DNA from: UBA7446 sp965656545
GTDB lineage: Bacteria > Bacteroidota > Bacteroidia > Flavobacteriales > Flavobacteriaceae
Assembly (NCBI GenBank): GCA_965656545.1
Contig: CBFHKZ010000001.1
Span: 62,001-126,000, forward strand
Length of the DNA stretch: 64,000 nucleotides
Reading direction: 5' to 3'
Positions 36,560 through 44,593 of the stretch are shown piece by piece (position 1 is the first letter of the stretch; the number at the start of each line of letters is the position of its first letter). The position numbers and the translations under genes are program-made. The notes below the pieces were generated by a model, which was given only the letters and a program-made list of their open reading frames with translations, was not told where the DNA came from and did not search any database.

Positions 36560-37261
36560 ATGCAACCGAAAAAAAATCCTGACGCTGATTTAAGAAAGAA
36601 TGCCAAGCTCTATTTTGCCATTGGTCTTTGCTCAGTACTCCTAATTTCCTGGCAAGCAATCGAATGGAAAACGTACGACAAGTCCATGTATGGCTATGAG
36701 GCACTAAATGTAGATGATGACGATGATGAACTTGTTCCGCTCACAGAACAAATCAAAACGCCACCACCGCCACCGCCACCACCAGCACCAGAAATCATTG
36801 AGGTAGTTGAAGACGAGGAAGAAGTAGAAGAAACGGTTATCGAATCTACGGAAACCACCCAAGAAGAAATTATTGAGGAAGTTGAAGTGATGGAAGAGGA
36901 TTTGGACGTTGACGTTCCCTTTGCCATTATTGAAGACGTACCCTTGTTTCCAGGTTGTGAACGTGTCAAAAAATCAGAACGCAGAAAATGCTTCCAAGAG
37001 AAGATACAGCGTCATATTGCGAAAAACTTTCGCTACCCCGAAATTGCACAAGAAATGGGTGTTCAAGGACGTGTATATGTTCAATTTATCATTGGAAAAG
37101 ATGGTAGCATCACAGGTATCAGAACCCGTGGACCAGACAAGAATTTAGAGAAAGAAGCCAATCGTATTATTGCCAAGCTTCCAACCATGACACCAGGAAA
37201 ACAACGCGGACGGCCTGTTCGGGTTCCCTTTAGTATTCCCATCACGTTTAGGTTACAATAA
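36560..37261 (+). CDS. tonB: TonB family protein, first of three paralogues
   Basis: TonB transmits proton-motive force from ExbBD to outer-membrane receptors. The 233-residue protein has one N-terminal helix (about 16-35), a run of prolines (TPPPPPPPPAPE), a long acidic spacer rich in Glu and Val, then a C-terminal TonB domain with FPGCERVKKSERRKCFQ, FRYPEIAQEMGVQGRVYVQF and ending ITFRLQ. The two Cys in the domain are conserved in all three paralogues. It has its own terminator. Its C-terminal third is nearly identical in DNA to the next gene. Confidence 0.92.
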   Translation: MQPKKNPDADLRKNAKLYFAIGLCSVLLISWQAIEWKTYDKSMYGYEALNVDDDDDELVPLTEQIKTPPPPPPPPAPEIIEVVEDEEEVEETVIESTETTQEEIIEEVEVMEEDLDVDVPFAIIEDVPLFPGCERVKKSERRKCFQEKIQRHIAKNFRYPEIAQEMGVQGRVYVQFIIGKDGSITGIRTRGPDKNLEKEANRIIAKLPTMTPGKQRGRPVRVPFSIPITFRLQ

Positions 37262-37267
37262 CAACAG

Positions 37268-37292
37268 CCCGGCACTTGCCGGGTTTTTTTTT
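37268..37292 (+). terminator. Terminator of first tonB
   Basis: A GC-rich hairpin, CCCGGC / GCCGGG with a four-base loop, ends in nine T. The same hairpin follows the second tonB. Confidence 0.9.
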
Positions 37293-37338
37293 GGCAAAAT
37301 TTTTGTAATTGTATTTATGAACTTTAAATACCTATACG

Positions 37339-38034
37339 ATGAAACCCAAAAAAAACCCAAAAAAGGACTTGACAAAAAATAGCAATCTATATTTTGCTAT
37401 TGGACTTTGCTTAATACTGTTCACTTCTTGGCGCATAGCAGAAATCAAAACTCCCCAAAGTATGGACAGTTATGAGCTATATAAGCCTGTAGTGGATACA
37501 GAAGTGTTTATGCCTGTCACAAAAGTACAACCAAAGAAGCCAAAGCCAATTAAGCGCGACCCAGCTGATTTTGAAATCAAAAAAAACGAAGAGGAGGACA
37601 ATGAAAGTAAGATAGTTTTCTCTGACCCTATTGACGATGGCATTATCGATGACGTTATTTCAATCGATCCTCCAATCGAGCACGATATTCCTTTTGAAAT
37701 TGTTGAAGACGTTCCCTTGTTTCCAGGTTGTGAGCGTGTCAAAAAATCTGAACGCAGAAAATGCTTCCAAGAGAAGATGCAGCGTCATATTGCGAAAAAC
37801 TTTCGCTACCCCGAAATTGCACAAGAAATGGGTGCTCAGGGTAGGGTATATGTTCAATTTATCATTGACAAAGATGGTAGCATCACAGGTATCAGAACCC
37901 GTGGACCAGACAAGAATTTAGAGAAAGAAGCCAATCGTATTATTGCCAAGCTTCCAACCATGACACCAGGAAAACAACGCGGACGACCTGTTCGGGTTCC
38001 CTTTAGTATTCCCATCACGTTTAGGTTACAATAA
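37339..38034 (+). CDS. tonB: TonB family protein, second paralogue with a different spacer
   Basis: A 231-residue TonB with one N-terminal helix and a C-terminal domain nearly identical to the first paralogue. Unlike its neighbours it has no poly-proline run. Its spacer is Lys/Pro-rich (VQPKKPKPIKRDP) then acidic (KKNEEEDNESK), so the reach and charge across the periplasm should differ. It probably serves different receptors, or interacts differently with peptidoglycan. It has a separate terminator and no perfect -7 element upstream; TATTTATG near 37312 is one mismatch off. Confidence 0.9.
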   Translation: MKPKKNPKKDLTKNSNLYFAIGLCLILFTSWRIAEIKTPQSMDSYELYKPVVDTEVFMPVTKVQPKKPKPIKRDPADFEIKKNEEEDNESKIVFSDPIDDGIIDDVISIDPPIEHDIPFEIVEDVPLFPGCERVKKSERRKCFQEKMQRHIAKNFRYPEIAQEMGAQGRVYVQFIIDKDGSITGIRTRGPDKNLEKEANRIIAKLPTMTPGKQRGRPVRVPFSIPITFRLQ

Positions 38035-38040
38035 CAACAG

Positions 38041-38064
38041 CCCGGCACTTGCCGGGTTTTTTTT
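38041..38064 (+). terminator. Terminator of second tonB
   Basis: Same CCCGGC / GCCGGG hairpin as after the first tonB, followed by eight T; the copy seems to have travelled with the coding end. Confidence 0.9.
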
Positions 38065-38077
38065 GGCAATTTTTTTG

Positions 38078-38085
38078 TAGGTTTG
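38078..38085 (+). promoter_or_regulatory. -7 promoter element of third tonB
   Basis: TAGGTTTG matches TAnnTTTG exactly and lies 25 bases before the ATG at 38111. No TTG is found at -33; that region is the T-run of the preceding terminator. Confidence 0.5.
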
Positions 38086-38110
38086 ATAACCCAATCTTAA
38101 TACCTGCGTT

Positions 38111-38818
38111 ATGGACCCTAAAAAAAATCCTAAAGTTGATCTAGCTAAAAACAGTGCCCTATACTTTGCAATAGGCCTTTGTCTCGTTTTGTTTTTGTCT
38201 TGGAAATTGGTCGAGCACAAGACTTACGAGAAGACATCCATAGATATTGGAATGTTGACCGTTAATGATGATGAAATTGAAGAAGTTCCACTCACAGAAC
38301 AATTGAAGACGCCTCCACCACCACCGCCACCAGCTGTAGTTACACAAGTATTGGAGATTGTAAAAGACGAGGAAGATGTGGAAGAAACCGTTATTGAATC
38401 AACAGAAACGACCCAAGAAGAAATTATTGAAGACGTAGAAGTAATGGAGGAGGAGGTAGAAGCAGACGTCCCCTTTGCCATTATTGAAGAGGTCCCCTTG
38501 TTTCCGGGTTGTGAACGGGTTAAAAAATCTGAGCGTAGAAAATGTTTCCAAGAGAATTTAGACAAGCATGTGCTTAAAAATTTCCGCTACCCTGAAATTG
38601 CCCAAGAAATGGGCATACAGGGGCGTGTTTTTGTCACTTTTATAATTGATAAAGACGGTACCATAACAGGCATTAGGACTAGAGGTCCTGATAAAAACCT
38701 AGAGAAAGAAGCCGCACGTATTATTGGAAAGCTTCCAAACATGACACCAGGTAAACAACGCGGGCGTGCAGTTCGCGTGCCTTTTAGTTATCCCATAAAC
38801 TTTCGTTTACAGCAATAA
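38111..38818 (+). CDS. tonB: TonB family protein, third paralogue
   Basis: A 235-residue TonB with an N-terminal helix, a poly-proline run and an acidic spacer similar to the first paralogue (EETVIESTETTQEEII is shared). The C-terminal domain has the same pattern but more sequence differences (ENLDKHVLKNFRYPEI). It is therefore the older, more diverged copy. It has its own -7 element and no clear terminator; the next gene, ctaB, has its own promoter. Confidence 0.92.
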   Translation: MDPKKNPKVDLAKNSALYFAIGLCLVLFLSWKLVEHKTYEKTSIDIGMLTVNDDEIEEVPLTEQLKTPPPPPPPAVVTQVLEIVKDEEDVEETVIESTETTQEEIIEDVEVMEEEVEADVPFAIIEEVPLFPGCERVKKSERRKCFQENLDKHVLKNFRYPEIAQEMGIQGRVFVTFIIDKDGTITGIRTRGPDKNLEKEAARIIGKLPNMTPGKQRGRAVRVPFSYPINFRLQQ

Positions 38819-38848
38819 AAACAACTGCGTTCTTTTGTGCAGATTGCG

Positions 38849-38879
38849 TTGCGTAAGCTGCTTTTCTACAGTATCTTTG
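38849..38879 (+). promoter_or_regulatory. ctaB promoter (TTG-N20-TATCTTTG)
   Basis: TTG at 38849-38851 and a perfect TATCTTTG at 38872-38879 are separated by 20 bases. Transcription should start near 38885, leaving a short leader of about 17 bases before the ctaB ATG at 38902. Confidence 0.65.
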
Positions 38880-38901
38880 CAAACGCAATTGCGCACATTA
38901 T

Positions 38902-39795
38902 ATGTTAGTTAACACCCAAAAAACTCCTGCGTTGTCTCTTTTTGTGACCGATTTCCTGTTGCTCACCAAATCGCGGTTAAGCCTTACGGTCGTTTTTTCT
39001 TCTATAGCGGGCTATTTACTAGCAGCGCAAGTGCCATCGGCGGTGCATGTTTTTTTGCTCTCCTTGGGAGGTTATGGTTTGGCAGGCGCATCCAATGCGT
39101 TTAACCAAATCATTGAAAAAGACATTGACGCCAAAATGAAGCGGACGCAAAACCGCCCCATTCCGACAGGGCGTATGTCAACACAAACCGCATTTGCCAT
39201 TGCCACTTCATTACTAATCATCGGCTTGGTGATTCTTTACGGCTTCAACCCAAAGACAGCTATGTTTGGTGCTATTTCGGTTTTTCTGTATTGCTGTGCC
39301 TACACACCGCTGAAAACCATCACCCCACTATCTGTATTTGTGGGCGCCATTCCGGGTGCCATTCCTTTTATGTTGGGTTGGGTTTCAGTCACGGGAAGTT
39401 TTGGTATTGAGCCGGGCATCTTATTTATGATTCAGTTCTTTTGGCAGTTTCCACACTTTTGGGCCATTGGTTGGTTGATGCATGAAGATTACCAACGCGC
39501 GGGCATCAACATGTTGCCCACAGGAAAGCGTGATCGAGCCACCGCATTTCAAGTTATTTTATACACGCTTTGGACCATAGTGATATCGATTTTTCCAGTA
39601 TTGGGATTGAGCGGTACATTGACACTGACAATTCCCGCTGCCATAGTGGTAGGTATTATGGGTTTGATATTTTTGTGGTATGGTTTCTTATTGTACAGAA
39701 ACCAATCTGAATCAAGCGCTAAAAAATTAATGATTGTAAGCATAATATACATTATGTCGATACAATGGATATATGTAATAGATAAATTTATATAA
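38902..39795 (+). CDS. ctaB: Protohaem IX farnesyltransferase (haem O synthase)
   Basis: Attaches farnesyl to haem b to make haem O, the precursor of haem a in the aa3 oxidase. The 297-residue UbiA-family membrane protein has about eight to nine helices, the first Asp-rich motif in NQIIEKDIDAKMKRTQNRP and the second conserved region around DYQRAGINMLPTG. It starts a cluster with subunits III and IV and copper assembly factors. Its stop codon directly abuts the next ATG. Confidence 0.95.
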   Translation: MLVNTQKTPALSLFVTDFLLLTKSRLSLTVVFSSIAGYLLAAQVPSAVHVFLLSLGGYGLAGASNAFNQIIEKDIDAKMKRTQNRPIPTGRMSTQTAFAIATSLLIIGLVILYGFNPKTAMFGAISVFLYCCAYTPLKTITPLSVFVGAIPGAIPFMLGWVSVTGSFGIEPGILFMIQFFWQFPHFWAIGWLMHEDYQRAGINMLPTGKRDRATAFQVILYTLWTIVISIFPVLGLSGTLTLTIPAAIVVGIMGLIFLWYGFLLYRNQSESSAKKLMIVSIIYIMSIQWIYVIDKFI

Positions 39796-40371
39796 ATGAG
39801 TTTTCATCCTTCTTTAACAACACCTCTGTCTAAAGCAAAAAAAATGATGTTGTGGTTTGCCATGATCAGCATGACCATGATGTTTGCTGGCCTCACCAGT
39901 GCCTATGTCGTAAGCAAGGCACGCCCAGATTGGCTAGATAATTTTACGCTTCCAGCCGCTTTTCACATCAGCACATTGGTCATTTTATTGAGCGGTATCA
40001 CCTTTTGGTTGGCGTTTAAAAACCTAAAAGCAGGCAATTCGTCTGCGGTCACGCGCTACACGCTTATTACGCTTTTATTGGCTGTTGTATTTTCTATTAC
40101 CCAATGGATTGGGTTTAGTGATGTGGTAGCAGATGGATATTTTTTTACAGGTTCAGAGAGTACAGTAACCACCTCATTTTTATACGTATTGGTTTTAACG
40201 CACTTTGCCCACCTTATCGGAGGAATTATCGTTTTAATCATTGTACTTCTTCGTCATCTCAAGGGAATTTACTTAGATGCCCCACTTGGTTTTGTGCTTG
40301 CACATACCTTCTGGCATTTTCTGGGTTTTTTATGGCTCTATTTATTTGTATTCTTATACTTTTTAAGATAA
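39796..40371 (+). CDS. Cytochrome c oxidase subunit III, short form
   Basis: A 191-residue membrane protein with about five helices, of the haem-copper oxidase subunit III family (MMLWFAMISMTMMFAGLTSAYVV at the start; HLIGGIIVLI and the ending AHTFWHFLGFLWLYLFVFLYF). Subunit III lies beside subunit I and keeps proton uptake efficient. It has no gap to ctaB. A second, larger subunit III gene follows, and which one is in the mature complex is not decided by the sequence. Confidence 0.9.
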   Translation: MSFHPSLTTPLSKAKKMMLWFAMISMTMMFAGLTSAYVVSKARPDWLDNFTLPAAFHISTLVILLSGITFWLAFKNLKAGNSSAVTRYTLITLLLAVVFSITQWIGFSDVVADGYFFTGSESTVTTSFLYVLVLTHFAHLIGGIIVLIIVLLRHLKGIYLDAPLGFVLAHTFWHFLGFLWLYLFVFLYFLR

Positions 40372-40382
40372 ACTTTAATGCG

Positions 40383-40390
40383 TAATTTTG
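40383..40390 (+). promoter_or_regulatory. Possible internal -7 element before the second subunit III gene
   Basis: TAATTTTG is a perfect TAnnTTTG match. It lies 25 bases before the ATG at 40416 with no TTG at -33. It may give an internal promoter for the second half of the cluster. Confidence 0.4.
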
Positions 40391-40415
40391 TAACCAATTT
40401 AACCAACAACCACTC

Positions 40416-41396
40416 ATGGAAGCAACAACAGACATAGTAGAAAACGAAAGTGTTTGGGGCGGTGGCAATAAACCTTTAAATGCATCATATGGAAAAATGA
40501 TGATGTGGTTTTTTATCGTTTCCGATGCGCTCACCTTCTCAGGATTTTTGGTCGCTTACGGCTTTTCTCGTTTCAAAAATATCGACTCATGGCCCATTGC
40601 AGATGAGGTGTTTTATCACTTTCCGTTCTTACACGGTATAGATGCACCAATGTATTATGTGGCGTTGATGACCTTTATCCTCATCTTTTCTTCTGTAACC
40701 ATGGTACTTGCTGTAGATGCTGGGCACAAAATGCAAAAAACTAAGGTGGCCATATATATGTTGCTGACCATTATTGGTGGTGCCGTATTTGTTGGCTCTC
40801 AAGCATGGGAATGGAAAAACTTTATTCAGGGTGAATATGGCGCTGTCGAAACAAAAGGCGGTCAAATACTACAGTTTGTTACTGCTGACTCTGGCGAACG
40901 CGTGACGTTGGAATCATTTGCCAGTACGTTGCCAACCGACCGTTCTCAGCACACTGGAGACGAGGGTCTTTGGTTTGTCAGCGAATCTTCACTGCCAACC
41001 TATAGTGTTGCCGAAGTACAAGAGGGCTTTTTGGCCAATCCAGATTTGCTGATTAAAACAGAAATGATTGACGCTGCAACGGGACACAAAATTGTTTTAG
41101 ATCGTGCAGCATCAGAGGAAAAAATTGCACAAGCCGTGTACGTTGTTGAAGGGGCTAATCTTGTTCGAAACGAATATGGGAACCGTCTCTTTGCCGATTT
41201 CTTTTTCTTTATCACAGGCTTTCACGGCTTTCACGTATTTTCGGGTGTGGTAATCAACTGCATTATTTTCTTTAATGTATTGCTGGGCACCTATGACCGC
41301 AGAGGGCATTATGAAATGGTTGAGAAAGTAGGCTTGTATTGGCACTTTGTAGACCTCGTTTGGGTATTTGTATTCACATTCTTTTATTTGGTATAA
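40416..41396 (+). CDS. Cytochrome c oxidase subunit III, long form with soluble insertion
   Basis: A 326-residue subunit III. Helices at the start (MMMWFFIVSDALTFSGFLVAYGF) and end (DFFFFITGFHGFHVFSG, then YWHFVDLVWVFVFTFFYLV) match the family. Between the third and fourth helix regions, roughly residues 140-245, is an insertion of about 105 soluble residues absent from the standard 180-200 residue form. The insertion has no motif I recognise. The terminal HFVDLVWVF is the signature of CoxC/CyoC proteins. It overlaps nothing upstream and ends two bases before the subunit IV start. Confidence 0.9.
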   Translation: MEATTDIVENESVWGGGNKPLNASYGKMMMWFFIVSDALTFSGFLVAYGFSRFKNIDSWPIADEVFYHFPFLHGIDAPMYYVALMTFILIFSSVTMVLAVDAGHKMQKTKVAIYMLLTIIGGAVFVGSQAWEWKNFIQGEYGAVETKGGQILQFVTADSGERVTLESFASTLPTDRSQHTGDEGLWFVSESSLPTYSVAEVQEGFLANPDLLIKTEMIDAATGHKIVLDRAASEEKIAQAVYVVEGANLVRNEYGNRLFADFFFFITGFHGFHVFSGVVINCIIFFNVLLGTYDRRGHYEMVEKVGLYWHFVDLVWVFVFTFFYLV

Positions 41397-41397
41397 C

Positions 41398-41772
41398 ATG
41401 GCACATAAACTTTCTATTTTTCGTGGACTCGTAACATTCAAGTCCAATATTCAAAAAATTTGGGGCGTACTTGTTTTCCTATCTATCGTAACAGCAGTAG
41501 AGGTTGCGCTAGGTATCATCAAGCCTTCGGTTTTACTAACGCCTGTTTTGGGCATGAAAGGATTGAACTGGATTTTTATCATCCTTACGTTGGTAAAGGC
41601 CTATTATATTGCTTGGGACTTTATGCACTTAAGAGATGAAAAACGCAGCTTTACTTCATCCATTGTATTGCCGTTGCTTATTCTTATTCCTTACCTAATG
41701 TTCATTCTACTTGTTGAAGCTGACTATATTTATAACGTCATGTTAGACGGTTTTGTAAGTTGGAATTTCTAA
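41398..41772 (+). CDS. Cytochrome c oxidase subunit IV-like membrane protein
   Basis: A 124-residue protein with three to four helices (about 23-40, 52-72, 87-110), of the cytochrome c oxidase subunit IV (CtaF/COX4_pro) type found in Bacteroidetes. The family is small and helps assemble or stabilise the complex. ATG 41398 is used; an earlier in-frame ATG (41368) lies within the preceding gene. The AYYIAWDFMHLRDE segment is typical. Confidence 0.85.
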   Translation: MAHKLSIFRGLVTFKSNIQKIWGVLVFLSIVTAVEVALGIIKPSVLLTPVLGMKGLNWIFIILTLVKAYYIAWDFMHLRDEKRSFTSSIVLPLLILIPYLMFILLVEADYIYNVMLDGFVSWNF

Positions 41773-41779
41773 ACAAGTC

Positions 41780-42403
41780 ATGAAAAAATATATCGTCCTT
41801 GCCATCTTATTTGTTTTTCCGCTGGCGGTATATTTATTTTTTGCGTCTGGTGTCAATCACTTTGCCAAACTTCCTGTACTCACACAAGACATTGAAGAAG
41901 TAGCACAGTATTCGGAATATCAATTTAAGGATCGCATTAGCATCTTGGCTTTTTTCGGCAACAACCTTGAAGACAAAAAGACGTTGGCGTTGAATCTAAA
42001 TCAGATGATTTACAAGCGATTCTACCAATTTGCTGATTTTCAGTTTCTGATTGCATTGCCCGCAGGTACTGAAGTTGCCGCCGAACAGCTCAAGGCCGAA
42101 ATCGCTGGTGTCACCGGAACCGATATGTCGCGCTGGAATGTACTGTTCTTACCTGAAGATCAATTGCAAGGCCTTTTTGGAAGTCTATACTTGCCGCTGA
42201 GTCTTGATCAAAACCTTTCAAGTCCCTATGTGTTTATCGTGGATCGCGATGGTAATTTACGCGGTCGTGACGATGATGATTTTGTTGGTTACGACGCGCG
42301 TTCTGCAGCAGACATCAACAACAACATGGTGGACGACGTTAAGGTCATACTCGCCGAGTACAGATTGGCGTTAAAAAAATACAATCAAACACGAAAACGC
42401 TAG
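41780..42403 (+). CDS. Membrane-anchored protein of the oxidase assembly cluster, thioredoxin-like fold without active Cys
   Basis: A 207-residue protein with one N-terminal helix (about 4-24) and a periplasmic domain. It contains no Cys at all, yet shows a pattern reminiscent of a thioredoxin/SCO fold: ISILAFFGNN where a SCO has its CxxxC strand, and SSPYVFIVDRDGNLRGR where SCO has a late strand. It sits four bases before the SCO gene. A degenerate SCO/thioredoxin partner is plausible. I cannot name a family; it is a conserved kind of neighbour in flavobacterial cox clusters as far as I recall. Confidence 0.6.
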   Translation: MKKYIVLAILFVFPLAVYLFFASGVNHFAKLPVLTQDIEEVAQYSEYQFKDRISILAFFGNNLEDKKTLALNLNQMIYKRFYQFADFQFLIALPAGTEVAAEQLKAEIAGVTGTDMSRWNVLFLPEDQLQGLFGSLYLPLSLDQNLSSPYVFIVDRDGNLRGRDDDDFVGYDARSAADINNNMVDDVKVILAEYRLALKKYNQTRKR

Positions 42404-42406
42404 CTC

Positions 42407-43105
42407 ATGCGTCGTTACTCTTATATAGCTGTTGCTTTTATTATTTTAATTTTTGGGATAATTGTGGTACCTCGAATCGTTACCCGCATTCAAGAAGCCG
42501 ACCGCGTGGACAACACAAGACTCAGTGCTGAAATGCCCCTTGCATTTATTGCGCTCAATGGCGAAGCAAAACGCGTTCCCGATTTTGTGTTTACCAATCA
42601 AGACAACAGGCTTATTTCAAACGAAGACTACCTAGGTAAGGTTTATATCGTTGAGTTTTTCTTTACTACTTGCCCCACCATTTGTCCAATCATGAATACC
42701 AATATGAAGCGTTTGGAAAATGCGTTTGGCAACCGTGATGATTTTGGTATCGCCTCTTTTACCATAGACCCTGAAAAAGACACACCCGCACAATTGAAAA
42801 AATATGCCGAAAACCTTGACGTGTTTAGTCAAAACTGGCATTTTCTCACGGGCAACATCGACAACATTTACGATTTAGCAAACAAAGGCTTTAATATTTT
42901 TGCTGGAATTAACCCTGCTGTTGCGGGCGGGTTTGAGCACCAAGGCTACTTTGCCCTTGTGGATAAAAATGGCTACCTTCGTTCGAGAACTGATCAATTT
43001 GGCAATCCTATTGTCTATTACTTGGGCATACCCGAGGATGAGATTGAAGTGCAAGGAACAGATATGCTGCTTGAAGACGTTCGAAAATTGCTAGAAAATG
43101 AATAA
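42407..43105 (+). CDS. SCO family copper chaperone
   Basis: Delivers or reduces copper for the CuA centre of subunit II. The 232-residue protein has one N-terminal helix (about 7-22) and a thioredoxin-fold domain with the metal-binding Cys89-x3-Cys93 (TTCPTICPIM) and His178 in GGFEHQGYF. All three copper ligands are present. It overlaps the next gene by eight bases. The position between subunit IV and DUF420 strongly supports a role in aa3 oxidase assembly. Confidence 0.93.
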   Translation: MRRYSYIAVAFIILIFGIIVVPRIVTRIQEADRVDNTRLSAEMPLAFIALNGEAKRVPDFVFTNQDNRLISNEDYLGKVYIVEFFFTTCPTICPIMNTNMKRLENAFGNRDDFGIASFTIDPEKDTPAQLKKYAENLDVFSQNWHFLTGNIDNIYDLANKGFNIFAGINPAVAGGFEHQGYFALVDKNGYLRSRTDQFGNPIVYYLGIPEDEIEVQGTDMLLEDVRKLLENE

Positions 43106-43622
43106 GAAAATAAATAAAACCTATAATGCGGTTATTATTGTTGTATCCGTCTTGATACCAATAGTAGTTGCCGTTTTGTCAAGGGTACGTATACCCAACG
43201 TAGCTGCCTTAGACATGTTACCACCCATATATGCGATCATTAACGGCATCACGGCTATATTGTTAGTTGTTGCTGTTATGCAAATCAAGCGCGGGAATAA
43301 AAGGAAACACCAAATATTGATGAAAATCAATATAATGTTATCGCTCCTTTTTTTGATTATGTACATTGCATATCACGTTACTTCTGATATGGCTATATAT
43401 GGAGGAGTAGGCATAAGCCGTAGCATCTATTACTTTATTTTGGCATCCCATATTATACTTTCAGGTATACTGGTTCCGTTGGTGCTATTTACCTACAAGC
43501 ACGCTGCTTTAGGTCAATATGACAAGCATCGAAAGTTGGCAAAAATCACATTCCCCATTTGGTTCTATGTGGCCGTTACGGGAGTTGTAGTGTACCTTAT
43601 GATCTCTCCTTATTACAATTAA
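43098..43622 (+). CDS. DUF420 (CtaM-like) membrane protein
   Basis: A 174-residue protein with about five helices that fits DUF420, the family of Bacillus CtaM, which is needed for assembly of caa3-type oxidase. His residues (YHVTSDMAIYGG, SHIILSGILVPL, YKHAALGQYDKHRKLAK) resemble metal or haem-binding sites. It overlaps the SCO gene by eight bases and is followed one base later by the CxxC miniprotein. Function by homology only. Confidence 0.85.
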   Translation: MNKKINKTYNAVIIVVSVLIPIVVAVLSRVRIPNVAALDMLPPIYAIINGITAILLVVAVMQIKRGNKRKHQILMKINIMLSLLFLIMYIAYHVTSDMAIYGGVGISRSIYYFILASHIILSGILVPLVLFTYKHAALGQYDKHRKLAKITFPIWFYVAVTGVVVYLMISPYYN

Positions 43623-43623
43623 T

Positions 43624-43818
43624 ATGGACGCACTGTTAAGCTTGTACACAAACTTGGCAAATGTGCAGTGCGCCATGTGCAGGGCGGTCTTGGAGACTGG
43701 CGCAGATGCTGAAACTGCGAAAAGCCTCAACGATGGGATTGTCTACCTTATGGTAGTGCCTTACATCTTGGTTGGTATTGTCGGCTACTTCGTTTACCAG
43801 CAGCTTAATAAAAAGTAA
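43624..43818 (+). CDS. Small CxxC membrane protein of the oxidase assembly cluster
   Basis: A 64-residue protein with a Cys-x2-Cys motif near the N-terminus (QCAMCRAVLE, residues 16-19), a charged stretch and one helix near 39-58 (IVYLMVVPYILVGIVGYFVY). I recall similar QCAMCRA proteins beside SCO/DUF420 in other Flavobacteria, so it is probably a conserved but unnamed component. The motif could bind copper or haem. Here the N-terminus lacks a clear Sec signal, which other copies seem to have; no earlier start codon is available in frame. Confidence 0.75.
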   Translation: MDALLSLYTNLANVQCAMCRAVLETGADAETAKSLNDGIVYLMVVPYILVGIVGYFVYQQLNKK

Positions 43819-43826
43819 TAATTTTG
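43819..43826 (+). promoter_or_regulatory. -7 promoter element of the exporter operon
   Basis: TAATTTTG (a perfect TAnnTTTG) directly follows the stop of the CxxC gene. A start near 43832 would give a leader of about 57 bases before ATG 43889. No -33 TTG is present at normal spacing. Confidence 0.45.
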
Positions 43827-43888
43827 TAACATAAATGGCGCTCCCTCGTTATACGAAACAGGGGATATATGCCAATGCCTATTTTACT

Positions 43889-44593
43889 ATGATAGAAATT
43901 AAAGAATTGCACAAGTCCTATTCCATGGGCAAAAGCACCTTACACGTTTTAAAGGGTATTAACTTTAACGTGGCTGAGGGTGAGATGGTTGCCATTATGG
44001 GCTCTTCGGGTTCTGGGAAGTCTACATTGCTCAATATCTTAGGTATGTTGGATGTCGCAGAAGAAGGCACCTACAACCTTGATGGAAAGGTGATCAAAGA
44101 CCTAGACGAAACCAAGGCGGCTATCTATAGAAACAAGTTTCTGGGCTTTGTGTTCCAATCTTTTAACTTGATATCTTACAAGACGGCACTGGAGAATGTC
44201 ATGCTGCCCTTGTACTACCAAAAAATATCACGGAAAGAACGCCAAAAAAGCGCCCAAAAATATTTGGAAGATGTTGGTCTTGGCCCTTGGGCAGGTCATC
44301 ATCCCAACGAATTATCTGGAGGTCAAAAGCAACGTGTGGCCATTGCTCGTGCTTTGGTTTCAGAACCCAAAGTCTTGTTGGCCGACGAGCCTACAGGTGC
44401 CCTAGACACCAAGACATCTTATGAGCTTATGGATCTGCTTCAAAAAATAAACGATGCAGGAAAAACCTTGCTGATTGTCACTCATGAACTAGACATAGCC
44501 AATATGTGTAAACGTATTGTACATCTGCGTGATGGCGTCATTGTGGAGGACAAAAAAGTCAACCAAGTCAAAGCGAGCCAGTATGTGGAGTAG
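43889..44593 (+). CDS. ABC transporter ATPase, MacB/LolD type
   Basis: A 234-residue ATPase with Walker A GSSGSGKST, Q-loop FQSFNL, signature LSGGQKQR, Walker B VLLADEP, then TGALDTKTS and the H-loop (THE). The pattern is that of the MacB/LolD/FtsE group that powers FtsX-like permeases. ATG 43889 (MIEIKELHKSYS) is chosen because the codons before it, up to 43835, lack family similarity. It overlaps the first permease by 11 bases. With two permeases, an adaptor and a TolC it forms a tripartite exporter. Confidence 0.93.
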   Translation: MIEIKELHKSYSMGKSTLHVLKGINFNVAEGEMVAIMGSSGSGKSTLLNILGMLDVAEEGTYNLDGKVIKDLDETKAAIYRNKFLGFVFQSFNLISYKTALENVMLPLYYQKISRKERQKSAQKYLEDVGLGPWAGHHPNELSGGQKQRVAIARALVSEPKVLLADEPTGALDTKTSYELMDLLQKINDAGKTLLIVTHELDIANMCKRIVHLRDGVIVEDKKVNQVKASQYVE

